A stretch of 40,763 nucleotides of DNA, taken from Acidobacteriota bacterium. Its GTDB lineage: Bacteria; Acidobacteriota; Vicinamibacteria; Vicinamibacterales; CAVVIG01. The stretch spans positions 93,651-134,413 of the forward strand of contig JACPZW010000074.1 of NCBI GenBank assembly GCA_016195265.1, in the 5' to 3' direction. Within the stretch, counting starts at the first letter, position 1. Every line of letters begins with the position of its first letter. Position numbers and translations under genes: made by a program. Shown here one piece after another: positions 16,403 through 23,764 of the stretch. The notes under the pieces are model-generated. The model saw only the letters and a list, made by a program, of their open reading frames with translations, ran no database searches and was not told the DNA's origin.

Positions 16403-17735
16403 GGACCGCGTCAAGCGAAGCGCCGATCCGGATGATGTAGCGCGGCCGCGCGAGCGCGTCGGCGAGCGGCGCGGGTTTCTCGACGGGCCGGCCGATGATC
16501 GGCTCGACAATCTCGGCGAACTTCGCGGGATGCGCGGTCGCCAGGAAGATCCCCAGCTGCCCTTCCCGCCGCTCCTGTCCCTCCCGCCCCGCCTGTCTTT
16601 TCAATCCCATGTATCCAATCGCGCTGTGCGGGTCGAGCAGGTAGCCGCGCGCCTCGAACACCTGACGAATCGTCGCGCGGACGTCGTCGTCGGCGTGGCG
16701 GCAGCCGACGATGTCGCGTCGCATCGCCTCGAGATCGCCGCCGTAGAGCCACGTCATGCGCTCAAAGTTGCTCGGGTGGCCGACGTCCATCGCGTTCGCC
16801 AGCGTCGGCCTCGAGGGCCGGGGCTGGAAGCGGCCCGAGTCCAGATACGCGGGCACGACGTCATTCACGTTCGTCGCGGCGACGAAGCGCTCGACGGGCA
16901 ACCCGGCGCGCTTGGCCATCAGCCCGGCGGTCAGGTTGCCGAAGTTCCCGCTCGGCGTGCAGAAGACGATCCGCGCAAGGGCCGAGCCTGCTCGCCCCCC
17001 CGCCATCACCTGGGCCACGGCGTGAAAGTAGTAGACCGACTGCGGCAGCAGGCGGCCGACGTTGACCGAGTTCGCCGACGTCAGCCGCATCCGCGTCCGC
17101 AGCGTCGCGTCGCCGAACGCCTCGCGCGTCAGCCGGTGACAGTCGTCGAAGCTGCCCGACACGGCGTACGCGCGCACGTTGGTGCGCTCGCCGTTGAACA
17201 TCGTCAACTGCGCCTCCTGCGTGGGGCTCACGCGGCCGTCAGGATAGAGAATGACGACGCGCGTGTGCGGCACGCGATGGAACGCATGCGCGACCGCGCT
17301 GCCCGTGTCGCCCGACGTCGCGACGAGGACCGTGAGCGGCTCGTCCGCCTGGTGCAGCGACGCCATCAGCCGCGCCATGACGCGCGCGCCGACGTCTTTG
17401 AACGCGAGCGTCGGTCCGTGAAAGAGCTCGAGCGCGAAGAGGCCGGGTTCGACCTCGACGAGCGGAATATCGAAATTCAGCGCCTCGACGACGACCGCTT
17501 CGAGCACGGCGGGATCGATCTCGCCGCGCGTGAAGGGGCGCAGCGCGCGCAGGCCGATCTCGGTCAGCGTGCGGCGCGGGAGGCGCGCGAGCTCGCTCGC
17601 GGTCCACGGTTCGATGGTCTCGGGAACGTAGAGCCCGCCGTCGGGCGCGAGGCCGTCGAAGAGCGCCGTCGTGAAGGACACCGGCGCCGCCCCGCCCTGC
17701 GCGTGTCGAAGGGCCCGCGTCGAAAGGAACTTCAT
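16380..17735 (-). CDS. thrC: Threonine synthase
   Basis: A 451-residue PLP enzyme that converts O-phosphohomoserine to threonine in the cytoplasm. The PLP lysine is K113 in FHGPTLAFKDVGARVM; LVATSGDTGSAVAHAF is the phosphate-binding region, with NSVNVGRLLPQ and GNFGNLTAGLMAKRAGLP further on. It is coupled to homoserine kinase by an ATGA overlap at 17732-17735. Two segments look repeat-derived: LRHAQGG near residue 10, where relatives read STRG directly before the APxxSF segment, and RQAGREGQERREGQ near residue 380, encoded by CT-rich heptads. Both fall at surface positions, so the enzyme is probably active. The last residues (LTHD, TGA) come from a repeat array. Confidence 0.93.
   Translation of the reverse strand: MKFLSTRALRHAQGGAAPVSFTTALFDGLAPDGGLYVPETIEPWTASELARLPRRTLTEIGLRALRPFTRGEIDPAVLEAVVVEALNFDIPLVEVEPGLFALELFHGPTLAFKDVGARVMARLMASLHQADEPLTVLVATSGDTGSAVAHAFHRVPHTRVVILYPDGRVSPTQEAQLTMFNGERTNVRAYAVSGSFDDCHRLTREAFGDATLRTRMRLTSANSVNVGRLLPQSVYYFHAVAQVMAGGRAGSALARIVFCTPSGNFGNLTAGLMAKRAGLPVERFVAATNVNDVVPAYLDSGRFQPRPSRPTLANAMDVGHPSNFERMTWLYGGDLEAMRRDIVGCRHADDDVRATIRQVFEARGYLLDPHSAIGYMGLKRQAGREGQERREGQLGIFLATAHPAKFAEIVEPIIGRPVEKPAPLADALARPRYIIRIGASLDAVRGLLTHD
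16562..16605. repeat. CT-rich 7-bp-like array inside thrC
   Basis: Degenerate CCCTCCCGCC-type units, read on the coding strand as a Gly/Arg/Glu/Gln-rich insert. Similar sequence is inside the MBOAT gene (23348-23402) and between genes at 19969-20010. Confidence 0.5.
17693..17715. repeat. CCCTTCGAC...CAGGGC palindromic element in the 5' end of thrC
   Basis: On the coding strand it reads CCCTTCGAC, ACG, CGCAGGGCG. It is an imperfect palindrome related to a widespread family usually seen as CCTTCGAC followed by GCTCAGGG. It adds the peptide ALRHAQG to the N-terminus of ThrC. A second copy is in the M14 gene at 27634-27659. Confidence 0.6.
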
Positions 17736-18742
17736 CGCGACTCCGGGGTAGCGGCCCCGGATACGGCAATGACGCGTGCGCCCCGGATCGCAATCGGCGA
17801 GACGTAGGTCTGCGGTTCGCCGCCGATATGCTGTTTCACGCTGCGCGTCATGGCGGCGGCGACGGCGGCGGCCGACCGCGCGTCCCGGCACAGCGCGAAG
17901 AGTGACGGTCCGGATCCCGAGAGGCTGCACCCCAGCGCGCCGGCGTCGGCCGCGGCCTGTTTAATCGCGGCGAGCCCGGGGACGAGCGGCGCGCGCCGGG
18001 GCTCGGCGATCGTGTCTTCGAGCGATCGCGCGAGCTGCGCGAAGTCGCCGCGGTGCAGCGCGTCGACGAGCGCGCCGAGATTGGCCCATTGCCGGATGGC
18101 GTCGCTGAGCGGCACGGTCGTGCCGAGGAGCACGCGCGCCTTCGCGGTTTCGATTTCCAGATCGGGATGGACGACGACCGCGGTCAGGCCGGCGGGCACG
18201 GGCAGGCGGATGACGTCCGGCGGATTGGCGACGCGCACGAGGACGAAGCCGCCATAGACGGCGGGACCGATGTTGTCCCCGTGCGCGGATCCGGCGCCGA
18301 TGCGCTCGCCCTCGAACGCGCACGACATCAGCGTCTCGAGCGACGAGCCCGCGCCGAGCAGCGCGTCGACGGCGACGACCGCCGCAACCGCGCTCGCCGC
18401 GCTGCCGCCGAGGCCGCTCGAGAGCGGGAGGCCCTTGCGAATCGTGAGCGCGACACCCCGGCGCTCGCCGAGCCGCGTCAGCAGAGCCTGCGCGGCGACG
18501 CCGGCGGTGTTGCGAGTCGCATCGCGCGGCAATCGGCCATCGTCGCCGACGATGTCGTCGATCCGGACCAGGCCGGCGGGCGTCGCCATTCCGTGATCGC
18601 GCGACTCCCGTCCCCCTATGAACCGTGCGGTCACTTCGTCGCCGGGCGACTCGAGCGGAAACCCGAGCACGTCGAATCCGCAGGCCACGTTCGACACCGT
18701 GGCCGGAGCAAAGGCCGTCACCGCATCCATGCTGGCGTTCAT
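17732..18742 (-). CDS. thrB: Homoserine kinase (GHMP family)
   Basis: A 336-residue GHMP kinase that phosphorylates homoserine, giving the substrate of the threonine synthase encoded directly downstream. Visible motifs are FAPATVSNVACGFDVLGFPL at the N-terminus, the ATP-binding LPLSSGLGGSAASAVAAVVA near residue 110 and the late GCSLSGSGPSLFALC. ATG 18742 is used; ATG 18730 is an alternative that shortens the protein by four residues. The thrB stop and thrC start overlap as ATGA. Upstream is a large inverted repeat rather than an obvious promoter. With thrC it forms the last two steps of threonine synthesis. Confidence 0.93.
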   Translation of the reverse strand: MNASMDAVTAFAPATVSNVACGFDVLGFPLESPGDEVTARFIGGRESRDHGMATPAGLVRIDDIVGDDGRLPRDATRNTAGVAAQALLTRLGERRGVALTIRKGLPLSSGLGGSAASAVAAVVAVDALLGAGSSLETLMSCAFEGERIGAGSAHGDNIGPAVYGGFVLVRVANPPDVIRLPVPAGLTAVVVHPDLEIETAKARVLLGTTVPLSDAIRQWANLGALVDALHRGDFAQLARSLEDTIAEPRRAPLVPGLAAIKQAAADAGALGCSLSGSGPSLFALCRDARSAAAVAAAMTRSVKQHIGGEPQTYVSPIAIRGARVIAVSGAATPESR

Positions 18743-18805
18743 CTTACTTGTGCGGCCTGCGAATCACGAAGCCACGGATCACGAAGAACGGAAGAAGATG
18801 AACGG

Positions 18806-18924
18806 GCCACAGAGATCACCGAGACACGGAGTTAAGAAACCGGAGTCTCGTGTTCGACGCGGGCGGCCTGCAACGCAGGCCGCGCTGGCCGGCCGGACGC
18901 CCGTGTCTCCGTGTGCTCTGTGGC
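18806..18924. repeat. Large inverted repeat with nested hairpin
   Basis: Left arm (18806-18831) GCCACAGAGATCACC plus GAGACACGGAG; right arm (18902-18924) is nearly its reverse complement. Between them a perfect hairpin GCGGCCTGC-AAC-GCAGGCCGC lies at 18863-18883. The arms consist of degenerate CACAGAG/GACACGG heptads. The right end touches the TAG stop of the SDR gene. It may end transcription upstream of thrB or simply be one of the repeat arrays. Confidence 0.6.
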
Positions 18925-19952
18925 TACTTCCTCTTCGTTTGATCTTTGTACCGTTCGTTGATCGTCGGGATGAGGTACTCACGGAACGCGCGGCTGAAGT
19001 CGTACTCGGGGCTGAAGCCCCAGTCGTTGCGCGCCGCCGTATCGTCGACATCCGCCGGCCACGAATCGACGATGCCCTGCCGCTTCTGATCGACGGCGTA
19101 GCCGATCGACGCCTCCGGAAACGCCGCGAGGACCACGTTGCGGATATCGGACGCCGACGCGCTGAACGCCGTCAGGTTGTAGGCGGTGCGCGTCAGCTGC
19201 TCGCGTGGCGCGGCCGCGAGGCGCAGCAGCGCCTCCACGCCATCCGGCATCGCCATGAACGGAATCATCGTGTCCGGCCGGACGAAACAGTCGTAGCGCT
19301 CGCTCCTCGCGGCGTAGTGGATCATCTCGGGCGCGTAGTCCGACGTGCCGCCCGACGGCGTGGTGACCGCCGAGATCAGCCCCGGGAACCGGACGCAGCG
19401 GAAATCGACGCGGGGAATCACATCCGCCGACAGCTGTTTGTAGTGCTTCGCGTAGTAGTGGCCGAGCTGCTCGCAGTACAGCTTGTTGCACCCGTACATC
19501 GTCGTCGGCCTCGCATACTGATCTTCCCGCACGCGGCCGGCCGCCGACTTGTCGGCCAGGCTCGGCAGCCCGTACGCGGCAATCGACGAGGGATAGATGA
19601 ACGTGACGGGCCGCCCGTGCGACTCGCCCTGGCGCTGCGCGAACTCCAGCAGGTTGAGCGTGCCCCCGACGTTGACGTGATGCGCCGTCGTCGGCGTGAA
19701 CTCCGACCGCGCCGACAACAGGGCCGCGAGGTGAAACACACGCTCGACCTCGAATTCAGCCAGCACGCGGTCGAGCAGACTGGCGTCGGTGATCGACCCC
19801 GTGAACTCGCGCGTGACGAGCTTCGCCAGCGGCCGCTCGAGCGGGTTGACGTCGAGCGTGATGATCAGCGCGCCGGCGGGCGCGAGCCGCGTCACGAGCC
19901 CGTGACCGATCTCGCCTCCGGCGCCGGTGATGAGAACGACGGGTTTCCGCAC
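18924..19952 (-). CDS. NAD-dependent epimerase/dehydratase, L-threonine 3-dehydrogenase-like
   Basis: A 342-residue extended SDR protein. NAD binds at ITGAGGEIGHGL (G10, G13, G16) and the active site is S122/S123 with Y153 and K157 (MYGCNKLY). RFPGLISAVTTPSGGTSDYA and DSWPADVDDTAARNDWGFSPEYDFSRAF match the SDR-type threonine dehydrogenases (the UDP-galactose-epimerase-like TDH group), which oxidise threonine to 2-amino-3-ketobutyrate; a sugar-nucleotide epimerase role is less likely. The start is GTG 19952, with GGAGAGG 6 nt upstream. It lies upstream of thrB-thrC, so threonine synthesis and breakdown genes are neighbours. Assignment to TDH rests on remembered family motifs. Confidence 0.8.
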   Translation of the reverse strand: MRKPVVLITGAGGEIGHGLVTRLAPAGALIITLDVNPLERPLAKLVTREFTGSITDASLLDRVLAEFEVERVFHLAALLSARSEFTPTTAHHVNVGGTLNLLEFAQRQGESHGRPVTFIYPSSIAAYGLPSLADKSAAGRVREDQYARPTTMYGCNKLYCEQLGHYYAKHYKQLSADVIPRVDFRCVRFPGLISAVTTPSGGTSDYAPEMIHYAARSERYDCFVRPDTMIPFMAMPDGVEALLRLAAAPREQLTRTAYNLTAFSASASDIRNVVLAAFPEASIGYAVDQKRQGIVDSWPADVDDTAARNDWGFSPEYDFSRAFREYLIPTINERYKDQTKRK

Positions 19953-19994
19953 GTGCTACCTCTCCACCTTTTCCCTCTACGTGCCCTGCCTGCC

Positions 19995-20846
19995 CTACCT
20001 GCCCGCCGCTTCCTTGTCTGCAGTCACCAGCATGTTCACCGACGTATAGACGACCACCATGACGACGAGCCAGCGAACGTAGCTCAAAGGCAGCGACTTC
20101 ACGAGCAGCGCGGCGATCAGCACGGCCGGGACAGCGCCGAGCGCAAGGCCCAGCGCGGCCTGCAGGTGATACGCGCGGGTCTCTACGAAGCGGACGCTGC
20201 TCGTGGGCATGAGGAACGCACACGAACCCATCATGATCGGGAATGCCGCCGTCGGATTCATGCCCAGCAGGCTGACGAGGATCATGCACGGCGCGTACAA
20301 CCCGATGCCCAGCATCATCAGGACGCCGAGAGCGAAATTGCCCGCGAGCCCCACCCACAACCGCGCGCCCGTCAGGCCCATCGTGGCCCCGCCGCCGGGA
20401 AACAGATCGAGCTGCGTCATCAGCATGAGCGCCGCCGCACCGATCAGCGCGAGCCCCATCCCGATTTGAATCTTGCGCCGCGGCCAGTGCACGACAACGC
20501 CCACGCCGAGCCACGATCCGACGCACGCCGCGACGATCATGAGCACGAGCGTCTTCGGGTCCACGGGCACGATGCTCGTGTAGATGAACGCCTGCGCGAT
20601 CGTCGGGAGCGTGTGCCCGACGTTGAGCGTGCCGGGAATCAGCTTCACCGGCACCATGTTCCTCAGCTTGTAGACCGTCGTGGTCGTCGCGAACGATCCG
20701 ATGCCGAGCGTGTCGAAGAAGGCCGTCACGAATCCGATCACGGACTGCAGCGCCGTCGGGCGGACGAATCCGCCGCGCGCGATCGCCGCGCCGTAGATCA
20801 CCAGTACGACGCCGAGCCCGATGAAGAGAAGTGTTCTTGCGTCCAC
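19995..20846 (-). CDS. TSUP (TauE/SafE) family permease
   Basis: A 283-residue membrane protein with about eight hydrophobic segments. It shows the repeated pattern of the TauE/SafE family: QSVIGFVTAFFDTLGIGSFATTTTVYK in the first half and NPTAAFPIMMGSCAFLMPTSSVRF in the second. Family members move sulfite, sulfonates or other small organic anions; the substrate here is unknown. The start is GTG 20846, the only reasonable start near the first helix. A TAGCAT hexamer lies 12 nt upstream. It is followed by the SDR gene after about 40 bp of CT-rich repeat DNA, so the two may be cotranscribed. It is divergent from the small ORF at 20884. Confidence 0.85.
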   Translation of the reverse strand: MDARTLLFIGLGVVLVIYGAAIARGGFVRPTALQSVIGFVTAFFDTLGIGSFATTTTVYKLRNMVPVKLIPGTLNVGHTLPTIAQAFIYTSIVPVDPKTLVLMIVAACVGSWLGVGVVVHWPRRKIQIGMGLALIGAAALMLMTQLDLFPGGGATMGLTGARLWVGLAGNFALGVLMMLGIGLYAPCMILVSLLGMNPTAAFPIMMGSCAFLMPTSSVRFVETRAYHLQAALGLALGAVPAVLIAALLVKSLPLSYVRWLVVMVVVYTSVNMLVTADKEAAGR

Positions 20847-20883
20847 GGCCGCGCCCTAATGCTAAGGTAAGTCGCATCCACTT

Positions 20884-21057
20884 ATGAAACGCCTCAGGCT
20901 CGTCTCGCTGACGGTCGCGACGGCCCTGATTGTGCTGAGCGCCGCGCCTCGACCGGCGCGAGCGGATTCGCGAGCGCGTTCGCGCTCGTCCGTCAGGATG
21001 GCAGCGCGCAGGGTGGCTGGGGCTTACGGAAGCGCTCCCCAGGTTTCAGGATCCTGA
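20884..21057 (+). CDS. Short ORF with a signal peptide, probably a gene remnant
   Basis: A 57-residue frame. The first 26 residues (MKRLRLVSLTVATALIVLSAAPRPARA) form a convincing signal peptide, but what follows is Arg/Ser-rich and ends by running into the 3' end of a gene on the other strand. A second frame over 20970-21030 reads AFALVRQDGSAQGGWGL. This may be the front of a decayed secreted-protein gene. No ribosome binding site is seen. It could also be chance. Confidence 0.3.
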   Translation: MKRLRLVSLTVATALIVLSAAPRPARADSRARSRSSVRMAARRVAGAYGSAPQVSGS

Positions 21058-21497
21058 CAGCGCAACGTGTCGAAGTACAGGCGCACGTCGCCGGCGGGAA
21101 ACTGAGTCGAGATCTTCCGGGCCGCCGGCGCCAGCTGCGCCGCGTCCGGCTTGGCGGAGTCTTCCTTGATTAGCCCGTTCTCGTGCGCGATGCCCAGCGC
21201 GTCGAGAAACGCGCCCATCATCGGCCGCTGCTCGGCGAGGTGATAGACGATGAGGGCGCGCGCGGCGATGTTCTCGGGCAGCGACGCCAGGCTGGCGAGG
21301 TGCCGCGCCTTGCGATCCACATCGAGCGAAATGACGGTCTTCGCCCGGAATTTCTTCTGCTGGGCGATGAGCAAGGCCGCCTGGGCCTGATCGTCGGCCG
21401 CCTCGGGCTCCTGCCAGAAGGCGTGGGCGGCGCGCTGCCGCTGATCGAGCGTCATGCGCTTCCAGAGGCGTGAAGGAGTCAGCGTCGTGTCGGTCAT
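21024..21497 (-). CDS. Conserved hypothetical protein
   Basis: A 157-residue soluble protein with no signal peptide or membrane segment. The sequence TLTPSRLWKRMTLDQRQRAAHAFWQEPEA opens a mainly helical domain, and the protein ends LYFDTLRCQDPETWGALP. I do not recognise a named family. The frame runs much further upstream (to 22193), but that part overlaps the methyltransferase gene antisense; ATG 21497 (MTDTTLTPS) is the natural start. It is divergent from the methyltransferase with only 18 bp between start codons, so their promoters must overlap. Confidence 0.7.
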   Translation of the reverse strand: MTDTTLTPSRLWKRMTLDQRQRAAHAFWQEPEAADDQAQAALLIAQQKKFRAKTVISLDVDRKARHLASLASLPENIAARALIVYHLAEQRPMMGAFLDALGIAHENGLIKEDSAKPDAAQLAPAARKISTQFPAGDVRLYFDTLRCQDPETWGALP

Positions 21498-21503
21498 TGT
21501 TGC

Positions 21504-21509
21504 TATTCT
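21504..21509 (+). promoter_or_regulatory. Candidate -10 (TATTCT) of the methyltransferase gene, leaderless
   Basis: TATTCT ends 6 nt before ATG 21516. The gap between the two divergent genes is 18 bp, so a leaderless start is almost forced for at least one of them. Confidence 0.45.
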
Positions 21510-21515
21510 AGTCAC

Positions 21516-22220
21516 ATGCGCACTGGGAAGCGGCTCGTCGACGTCGTCCTCGGGAGCGGCCTGCTCGCGACGGTGGTGGCCGTCACCGTCCTCGTCGCGG
21601 GCGCGCAAGCGCCGGGCGTCCATCCGATCAGCGGACGGCGGTTCGCGCCGATCATGGGCTGGCAGGGCGCCGAGTGGCTCGAGCGGCACGAGCGCGAAGA
21701 GGAAGAGAATCCGGACATGGCGCTCAACGTCCTGAAGATCGCCAAAGGCGCAACGGTCGCCGACATCGGCGCCGGGTCCGGCTACATCACGATGAAACTC
21801 TCGGCGCGCGTCGGGCCGGAAGGCAAGGTCTACGCGAACGACATTCAGCCGCAGATGCTGCAGATGCTCGCGAACCGGCTTGCCAGCCGGAAGATCCCCA
21901 ACGTCGTACTGGTGCAGGGCACGATCGACGATCCGCGGCTGCCCGAGGCGGCGGTCGATCTCGCGATGATGGTCGACGTGTACCACGAGCTGTCGCAGCC
22001 GCAGACGATGCTGCGCCACCTGCGCGCGTCGCTCAAGCCCGGCGGGCGGCTCGTGCTCCTCGAGTACCGGAAGGAAGATCCGGCGATCCCGATCAAGCTC
22101 GAGCACAAGATGACGGTCGCCGAAGCGAAGATGGAAGTCGAAGCGGAAGGCTTCACGCTCGCGAAGGTGAATGAAGTGCTGCCGCGCCAGCACATCCTGA
22201 TTTTCACCGTGAAGCCGTAG
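21516..22220 (+). CDS. Exported or membrane-anchored class I methyltransferase
   Basis: A 234-residue protein. The first 31 residues are a hydrophobic signal or anchor (LGSGLLATVVAVTVLVAGAQA). The rest is a SAM-dependent methyltransferase fold with motif I VADIGAGSGYITMKLS (D83, 85-89), an acidic motif II around YANDIQPQML, and DLAMMVDVYHEL. It is closest in look to UbiE/protein O-methyltransferase-type domains. Such a cofactor-dependent enzyme carrying a signal peptide is odd, because SAM is not known to be abundant in the periplasm; it may be N-anchored with the domain in the cytoplasm. Substrate is unknown. The TAG stop is the first triplet of a repeat array (GTAGTCTTCAG). Confidence 0.82.
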   Translation: MRTGKRLVDVVLGSGLLATVVAVTVLVAGAQAPGVHPISGRRFAPIMGWQGAEWLERHEREEEENPDMALNVLKIAKGATVADIGAGSGYITMKLSARVGPEGKVYANDIQPQMLQMLANRLASRKIPNVVLVQGTIDDPRLPEAAVDLAMMVDVYHELSQPQTMLRHLRASLKPGGRLVLLEYRKEDPAIPIKLEHKMTVAEAKMEVEAEGFTLAKVNEVLPRQHILIFTVKP

Positions 22221-22266
22221 TCTTCAGTTTTCAGTTCTCACTTCTCGGTTCTCACTTCTCAGTTCC
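22217..22266. repeat. 7-bp tandem array (TTTCAGT/TCTCACT type)
   Basis: Units tttcagt, tctcact, tctcggt, tctcact and tctcagt fill the gap between the methyltransferase stop and the TTG start of the MBOAT gene. Stop, leader and start region are therefore all next to repeat DNA. Confidence 0.75.
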
Positions 22267-22267
22267 C

Positions 22268-23764
22268 TTGCTCTTCACTGAACCCGGTTTTCTCTTTCTC
22301 TTCCTTCCGGTCCTCCTCGGGCTCTACTTCGTCACGTTCTCGCGGATCCACGGCGCGTACGCGAACAGGCTGCTGCTGATCGCAAGCGTCCTCTTCTACG
22401 CCACGGGCGGCGGCTGGTTCACGCTCCCGATGCTCGCGTCGATCGCGTTCAACTACGCGATGGCGATTGCGGTCGATCGGGTGCACGGCACGCCGGCCGC
22501 ACGCGTGCGGCTGGCCGCGGCCGTCACGGTCAACCTCGTCGTGCTCGGCGTTTTCAAGTATGCCAACTTCTTCGCGGACAACGTCAACGGCCTGCTCGGC
22601 CTGCTGCACGCGCCGCCCGTGCACGCGCCGCGCATCCTGCTGCCGATCGGCATCTCGTTCTTCACGTTTCACGCGATTTCCTACGTCATCGACGTCTCGC
22701 GGCGCGACGCCGTGGCGCAGAAGAGCCCGGTCCACGCGGCGCTCTACCTGCTCCTGTTTCCGCAGCTCATCGCCGGTCCGATCATCCGCTACCGCGACAT
22801 CGCCGATCAGCTCGCGCAGCGCCGTGTCGCGCTCGACGGCTTCGCGTACGGCGTGCAGCGGTTCGTGATCGGCCTCGGCAAGAAACTGCTCATCGCGAAC
22901 ATCGTCGCGGGCCCGGCGGATCGCATCTTCGCGATGCCGGCCACCGAGCTCTCGATCGGGCACGCGTGGCTCGGCCTGGTCTGCTACACGCTGCAGATCT
23001 ATTTCGATTTCTCGGGCTACTCGGACATGGCGATCGGACTCGGCCGCATGTTCGGCTTCCGGTTTCCGGAGAACTTCCGCTGGCCGTACATCGCGACCAG
23101 CGTCCAGGGCTTCTGGCGGCGCTGGCACATGTCGCTCTCGACGTGGTTCCGCGACTACCTCTACATTCCGCTCGGCGGGAATCGCGTCAGCGTCGGCCGC
23201 CAGTACCGCAACCTGGTGGCGGTGTTTTTCCTGTGCGGCCTCTGGCACGGCGCGAGCTGGAACTTCGTCATCTGGGGCCTCTGGCACGGCGCGTTCCTCG
23301 TGATGGAACGTGTGAGAGTCCGGCGGGTCCGAAAGGATCCGCCCTACATTTCCACGCACCCTTCCCGCCCCTCCCGCCCTTCCGGCCCTCTCTCCTGGCC
23401 CATCTGGCCGCACGTCTACACGCTGCTCGTCGTGATGATCGGATGGGTCTTCTTCCGCGCGGACACGCTGACGGGCGCCGTCGCGTTTCTGAAAGCGCTC
23501 GCGGGGCTCACGACGCCGTCGCTGTCGCCGTACACGGTGCAGTGGTACTTGACGTCCGAGCTCTGGCTCGCGCTGCTGGCCGGCGCGCTCGGGTCCACAC
23601 CATGGGTGCCGGCGCTGGCCGATCGCCTGTCGCGATCGAAGACGCCCGGCGTCGCCTGGGGTGCGTCGCTCGCCGGCGTGACGGCGCTCGCCGCGATCCT
23701 CTTCGCGTCGGTCATGCAGATGGCCGCGCGGGCCTATAACCCGTTCATCTATTTCCGGTTCTGA
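22268..23764 (+). CDS. MBOAT family O-acyltransferase (AlgI-like)
   Basis: A 498-residue polytopic membrane protein that passes acetyl groups across the membrane for O-acetylation of an exported polymer. It begins MLFTEPGFLFLFLP, the classic MBOAT start, so the TTG at 22268 is taken as the start although no ribosome binding site is clear. Core motifs are WRRWHMSLSTWFRDYLYIPLGGNR (H287) and the catalytic region CGLWHGASWNFVIWGLWHG (H327, H340). After H340 the loop RVRVRRVRKDPPY followed by a Pro/Ser/Arg-rich stretch (residues about 348-380) is encoded by a palindrome plus CT-rich heptads and is probably an insertion. The stop overlaps the next start by one base (TGATG), so the two genes form a unit. 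Confidence 0.9.
   Translation: MLFTEPGFLFLFLPVLLGLYFVTFSRIHGAYANRLLLIASVLFYATGGGWFTLPMLASIAFNYAMAIAVDRVHGTPAARVRLAAAVTVNLVVLGVFKYANFFADNVNGLLGLLHAPPVHAPRILLPIGISFFTFHAISYVIDVSRRDAVAQKSPVHAALYLLLFPQLIAGPIIRYRDIADQLAQRRVALDGFAYGVQRFVIGLGKKLLIANIVAGPADRIFAMPATELSIGHAWLGLVCYTLQIYFDFSGYSDMAIGLGRMFGFRFPENFRWPYIATSVQGFWRRWHMSLSTWFRDYLYIPLGGNRVSVGRQYRNLVAVFFLCGLWHGASWNFVIWGLWHGAFLVMERVRVRRVRKDPPYISTHPSRPSRPSGPLSWPIWPHVYTLLVVMIGWVFFRADTLTGAVAFLKALAGLTTPSLSPYTVQWYLTSELWLALLAGALGSTPWVPALADRLSRSKTPGVAWGASLAGVTALAAILFASVMQMAARAYNPFIYFRF
23322..23402. repeat. Palindrome copy f plus CT-rich heptads inside the MBOAT gene
   Basis: GGCGGGTCC-gaaa-GGATCCGCCCTAC lies at 23322-23347 and is followed by degenerate CCCTTCCCGCC units to 23402. 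Both are translated in frame in the loop between two membrane segments. Two different repeat families sit next to each other here. Confidence 0.7.

Noticed and set aside
18618..20870. Rightward 750-codon open frame opposite the SDR and TSUP genes
   Set aside because: It crosses three real genes antisense, is extremely Arg-rich and has no motif; it is a shadow frame.
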